Source of the DNA: Gordionus sp. m RMFG-2023
Lineage: Eukaryota > Nematomorpha > Gordioida > Chordodea > Parachordodidae
Reading direction: 5' to 3'
DNA length: 64,000 nt
Assembly: GCF_954871325.1 (NCBI RefSeq)
Contig: NC_088779.1
Span: 14,758,846 to 14,822,845 of the forward strand
This document shows positions 60,226 to 64,000 of this stretch, piece after piece. Each line of letters begins with the position of its first letter. Within the stretch, counting starts at the first letter, position 1. The position numbers were made by a program, and so were the translations under genes. The notes beneath the pieces were generated by a model, which saw only the letters and a program-made list of their open reading frames with translations, searched no databases and had not been told where the DNA came from.

Positions 60226-62490
60226 CATGGTGGTTTTGGATACGGAGAAAGAAATGATGAAGGAGAGCATATGCTAAATATGCACAAGCCTTCGACCTTG
60301 CCTTAACCAACACCTACTAAAGGAAAAAAGACAGTCATTTAATAACATATAAAAGTGGTACAAGGAAAACACAGATAGATTACATGCTAATCTCTCGCAG
60401 AAGATTAAAAGATGTAATAGACTGCAAAGTCATCCCAGGAGAAGATATAGCCGCGCAACACAAGCTACTAGTCATGGATTTACACATCTCAAATAAATCC
60501 ACTCAAAACAAGATAAAACTGGAACCATGCATCGAATGGGGCAAATTGAAAACAATGACAGATGCCTTTGCAATCATTGCAAACATTGGAACAATAGATT
60601 CCTCACAAGTTAGTGAAAAAATGTGGACAGACCTCATCCAGATTAATAGACACTGCCAAATCAACACTAGGCTTGACAAGGGAAGGCAACAAATCATACA
60701 AAGAACTATGCAGGTGGAATGAAGAGGTACAAACCACTATAAAAGAGAAAAAAGCCCTATATAAAATATGGTGCAAATCCAAAACCCCAGATGACAAGAC
60801 AAATTACAAAAAATCCAAGGGCCAAATCTATGGCATACGATGACATGTACGAAGATCTACATACCAAAGAAGGGTAAAATAAAATATACAGATTAGCCAA
60901 ACAGCGAGAAAAGAACTCTAGGAATATAAACGGAACTACGAAAGTATTCAAAAATAAAAATGAGAAATTGATAATAAAGGAAAAAGAAATAATGAATAGA
61001 TGGAAAGAATATTCTCAGGAGCTTCTCAACTTTAATCCCCACATACTACATCTAGATAAACATTCCCCGTGTCAAAACCTTGTACAACCAATAACTGAAC
61101 AAGGAAAAACAACAAAGCTAGGGGTCCAGATGATATTCCAATAGAAAGCCTTAAAGCACTAGGAGATGATAGAATACATCTCCTCACAAATCTGTACAAT
61201 AAAATACTGGGAAATGAAGAGATCCCTCAAAAAAGAGGCAGAGCTATCTAGTTCCTATCTTCAAAAATAAAGGGGATCCACACAATTGTCAAAATTACAA
61301 GGGCATAAAACTAATGTCACACTGCTTAAATTCTACGAAAAATAATAGAAAAAAGGTTAAGAGACGAAATAGGAGAGACTCAGTTTGGCTATATGCCTGG
61401 AAGATCAACAACTGATGCTATTTTCCACGCAATTAGGCAAATGAGTGAAAATACAGGGAAAAGAATAAAAAGCTATACATGGTCTTTCTCGATCTTGAAA
61501 AGGCCTTCGATAGAATCCCAAGAAAACCTATCTGGTGGACGCTACGCCAAAAAAAGGTTCCCGAAAAATATATAAGAATAATACAGGATATGTATATGGG
61601 CCATACAACAATTCCGTAGCACAACTGGTACTTCAACAGGCTTCACAGTAGCCGAGGGAGTTCATGGTCGGCTCTCAGCCCACTTCTCTTCATACCAGTA
61701 ATAGATGGATGTATTAGCACAGTTTATACTATAAACAGTCCCGTGGAATATGATATTTGCAGATGATATTGTGATACTTGCCGAATCCAAGGATGAAATG
61801 AAAGAAAGATTAGTGAGCCGGATAAATGTCCTAGAAAAGCACGGACTAAAAGTACATAGAGAAAAGACGGAGTATATGGTGATAGGAGGAAATGAAACAG
61901 AGAACGTTGATATAAATGAATGGCAGATATCGGCTATTGAAAGCTGCAAATATATGGGCCCCACTATACAAACAAATGGCATAATAGATAAAGAGATAAA
62001 GAGTAAAATTAATCAAGGGTGGTTAAAGTGGAGATCTTTATCTGGAGTGCTCTTTGACAAAAGAATCCCACATAAATTGAAGGGAAAAATTTACAGTTCC
62101 ATAGTACAACCAACTATTCTATATAGTTCGGAAACATGGTCAACCAAAGAATCAGACGAGTCTACAAACTATGGAGATGAGAATGCTGAGGATGATTGCT
62201 GGGGTAACAAGAAAGGATAAGGTGCGAAGTATAAGAATACTAGGAAGTTTAAAGGTAGTGCCCATTAAGACTAAGATAATAGTAAACAGACTTAGGTGGT
62301 ATGGGCATACAATGAGAAGGCCTATGAACTACATAGGAAATAAGGTAAACTTCAATGGGGCCATAAAGTTAGAGCCAATATGAAGAAGTATAAATTAGAT
62401 AAACAAGATAGTATGAATAACATAAAGTGGAGAGAGATATTGAAGGAGCTTACCACCAGAAAGGTGAAAGCTAAAGAGGAAAAAAAAAAT
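60226..62490 (+). mobile_element. RTE-clade LINE, 5'-truncated and decayed
   Basis: It starts inside the endonuclease domain (GFGYGERNDEGE) and runs through RRRLKDVIDCKVIPGED and AAQHKLLVMDL, the conserved end of that domain. The reverse transcriptase follows, with [15 protein letters not shown] near 61485 and the catalytic FADDIVILAE near 61753. The C-terminal part has LYSSETW, KDKVRSIRILG and RWYGHTMRRPMN, then a short A-rich 3' end. Open stretches at 60384-60722, 61750-62220 and 62171-62383 lie in different frames, so several frameshifts and stops disable it. Its last ~90 nt are shared with the SINE at 29014-29588. A complete RTE is about 3.2 kb; roughly the first 0.7-0.9 kb is missing. 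Confidence 0.92.
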
Positions 62491-62985
62491 ATTACCTTAA
62501 TTTTTTTTGATGATATATGAATTATAAATATCTAAAAACCGATAAATTACTATAATGAAGTTAGCCCGGTTCTAGGAGATAATTATTTCGAATACGATGT
62601 TAAATATTTTATTTATATTGAATTGTACTAGTCCTCTAGTAATAAAATTGGTTTATCGATCAAAACTCGAGTTTGCGACACGAGTTTCTAGTGTAAAGCA
62701 AAAATTATAAAATATTTTTAGTTTAAGAGAACACCTTTAAAAAAAGTAATCTTAAATATAAATATTTCAATGCTAATATCGAAATACTATGCATAAAATA
62801 TGATTGAGCAAAATATTCACAATAAATTATTATATTAATAATTTGTTTTTGGGTTGGTGCTCGGGTCTATGGATTTTGTCAACCATCGACCCATTTGATT
62901 TGGTTGGTTCATTTTTTTAACCAAAAATCATGCTAATTCGACTCAACCAGGCAATTTTACCATACTACCTTGTAACAAACAACGT
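62491..62985. other. AT-rich spacer, nothing recognised
   Basis: It lies between the LINE 3' end and the tRNA-like SINE head. A pair of ACTCGAG/CTCGAGT-like words near 62665 is too short to interpret. Confidence 0.4.
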
Positions 62986-62991
62986 TAGCTT

Positions 62992-63085
62992 GAGAAAAAC
63001 GATCCTTCCTAGATTCGAACCCAGATCCACTCGATAAGTGGTATACGCATTCACAGGCTAAGCCACACTGGCTCCTCAAAATCAA
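62992..63085 (-). mobile_element. tRNA-like SINE head (second family)
   Basis: On the minus strand, box A (TGGCTTAGCCTG, 63065-63054) and box B (GGTTCGAATCT, 63021-63011) are spaced as in a tRNA. The sequence before them is GGAGCCAGTG. The acceptor stem does not pair well, so it is tRNA-derived rather than a working tRNA gene. An A-run on the plus strand flanks the head, and no LINE tail was recognised. Confidence 0.65.
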
Positions 63086-63099
63086 AAAAAAATTCATAT

Positions 63100-64000
63100 A
63101 TGCCAGTGGCGATCCAAAAAAAATATTAAATTTGTTAGGCGATACATTTGGCACCGTCTATCATAAGCCATATTATTTTACAATGATTATTAAAAATAAA
63201 ATTAAAAAGGGAAAATTTATTACCAATTTTTTTAATCAACCATTTTTAAAGGGAATAATCATTACTAACGAGTTTCAGCACCTCAATCCTTCTTAAAATT
63301 CTTTTATTTTAATTATATCGTAAATAAGAACACTGAATATATTTATTTTTTACAATTTTCTTAAGTAGAATCTAAAGGGTTACAAAAAATTTTATGAAAT
63401 TTGTGACCATCGTATTATATTTTTGAATAAAAATTGATTTTATGAACTCACGATTTTCAACTTTAAAGGTATATATTTTTGGATCTGATTGAGGTAGCAC
63501 TCTAAAATTTGAACTATATGGAAATTTACAAGCTAGCACTCTAAAATTTGAATTATATGGAAATTTACAACATAAATAAGGATCAAGTTAAATTTTATTT
63601 ATTTTAAAGAGGGTCATCGGAAACACTTGTTGTTTCACGTGGAATAACCTATATATTAAAATTTGCTTTAAAAATAGATTCAAATATCAAATCCAGAAAG
63701 AATTTATCCCCTGCTGATGTGGAAAAATTAAAAATCTACATCTGATGAATTAGAAATTTATGAATGTGGTATATATATTAATGATAAAAAGTAATATTCC
63801 TGCCTGTGCATGAGCCGAAACGTTTAATATTGATCAATTTTAAATATTTGTATTGGAATATATAATGAGAAAACAAATTCAATAGGCTTTGGAAAAATTT
63901 GTTTCATTTTACAACCCCTTAGTTGTATTTTATAGTGAAACGAGAACCCACAATTCTGTTTGCAGGCACCAAAAGTTAAACTAATTATTATTGCAGGAAT
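63100..64000. other. Window end, minor repeats only
   Basis: CAGTGGCGATCCAAAAAAAA at 63103 resembles a hAT terminus without a partner. At 63495-63570 a ~38-bp unit (TAGCACTCTAAAATTTGAA) is tandemly duplicated. No gene was recognised in the last 400 bases. Confidence 0.4.

Noticed and set aside
60503-61982. Several minus-strand open stretches across the LINE
   Set aside because: They are antisense shadows of the reverse-transcriptase frames and match nothing.

Overview
This is very AT-rich nuclear DNA from a eukaryote crowded with transposons. It carries two convergent host genes. Their ordinary introns are tiny (about 40-61 nt), and the remaining introns have been swollen to kilobases by mobile elements. 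The lineage cannot be fixed from the sequence. Separase, a myeloid-leukemia-factor (MLF) protein, an RTE LINE and a tRNA-headed SINE that shares the LINE tail would suit a small parasitic or early-branching animal. An early-diverging, AT-rich fungus is not excluded.

Layout. 1-8745: a large inverted-repeat (foldback-like) hAT transposon. Its arms are built from ~118-bp satellite monomers around an apparently intact multi-exon BED-finger transposase on the minus strand. 8790-12330: debris, namely a GTCGAC-repeat hAT end, a broken retroelement fragment, a microsatellite and pieces of three hAT families. 12780-42066 (+): a separase gene of 15 exons, about 1,359 codons spread over 29.3 kb, with the catalytic His and Cys exons at 41.1-42.1 kb. 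Its introns hold a second foldback element with two nested hAT copies (17.7-23.2 kb), several MITEs with clean target-site duplications, a 575-bp SINE, a miniature LTR element and a decayed hAT. 42.1-47.7 kb: intergenic, with an unexplained GC-richer block at 45.3-46.9 kb. 47743-54856 (-): a five-exon MLF gene with a 6.1-kb first intron full of hAT-type elements. 54.9-60.2 kb: G-run DNA, an alternating dimeric array of the same satellite that forms the foldback arms, and a hAT relic. 60226-62490 (+): a 5'-truncated RTE LINE. A second tRNA-like SINE head lies near 63.0 kb.

The two host genes are not obviously related in function. Separase is the cysteine protease that cleaves cohesin at anaphase; MLF is a small adaptor protein. 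The strongest signals of interest are the composite satellite-armed hAT, the reuse of that satellite elsewhere, the SINE/LINE partnership proven by a shared 3' tail, and dated nested insertions with precise 8-bp duplications and a related empty site.
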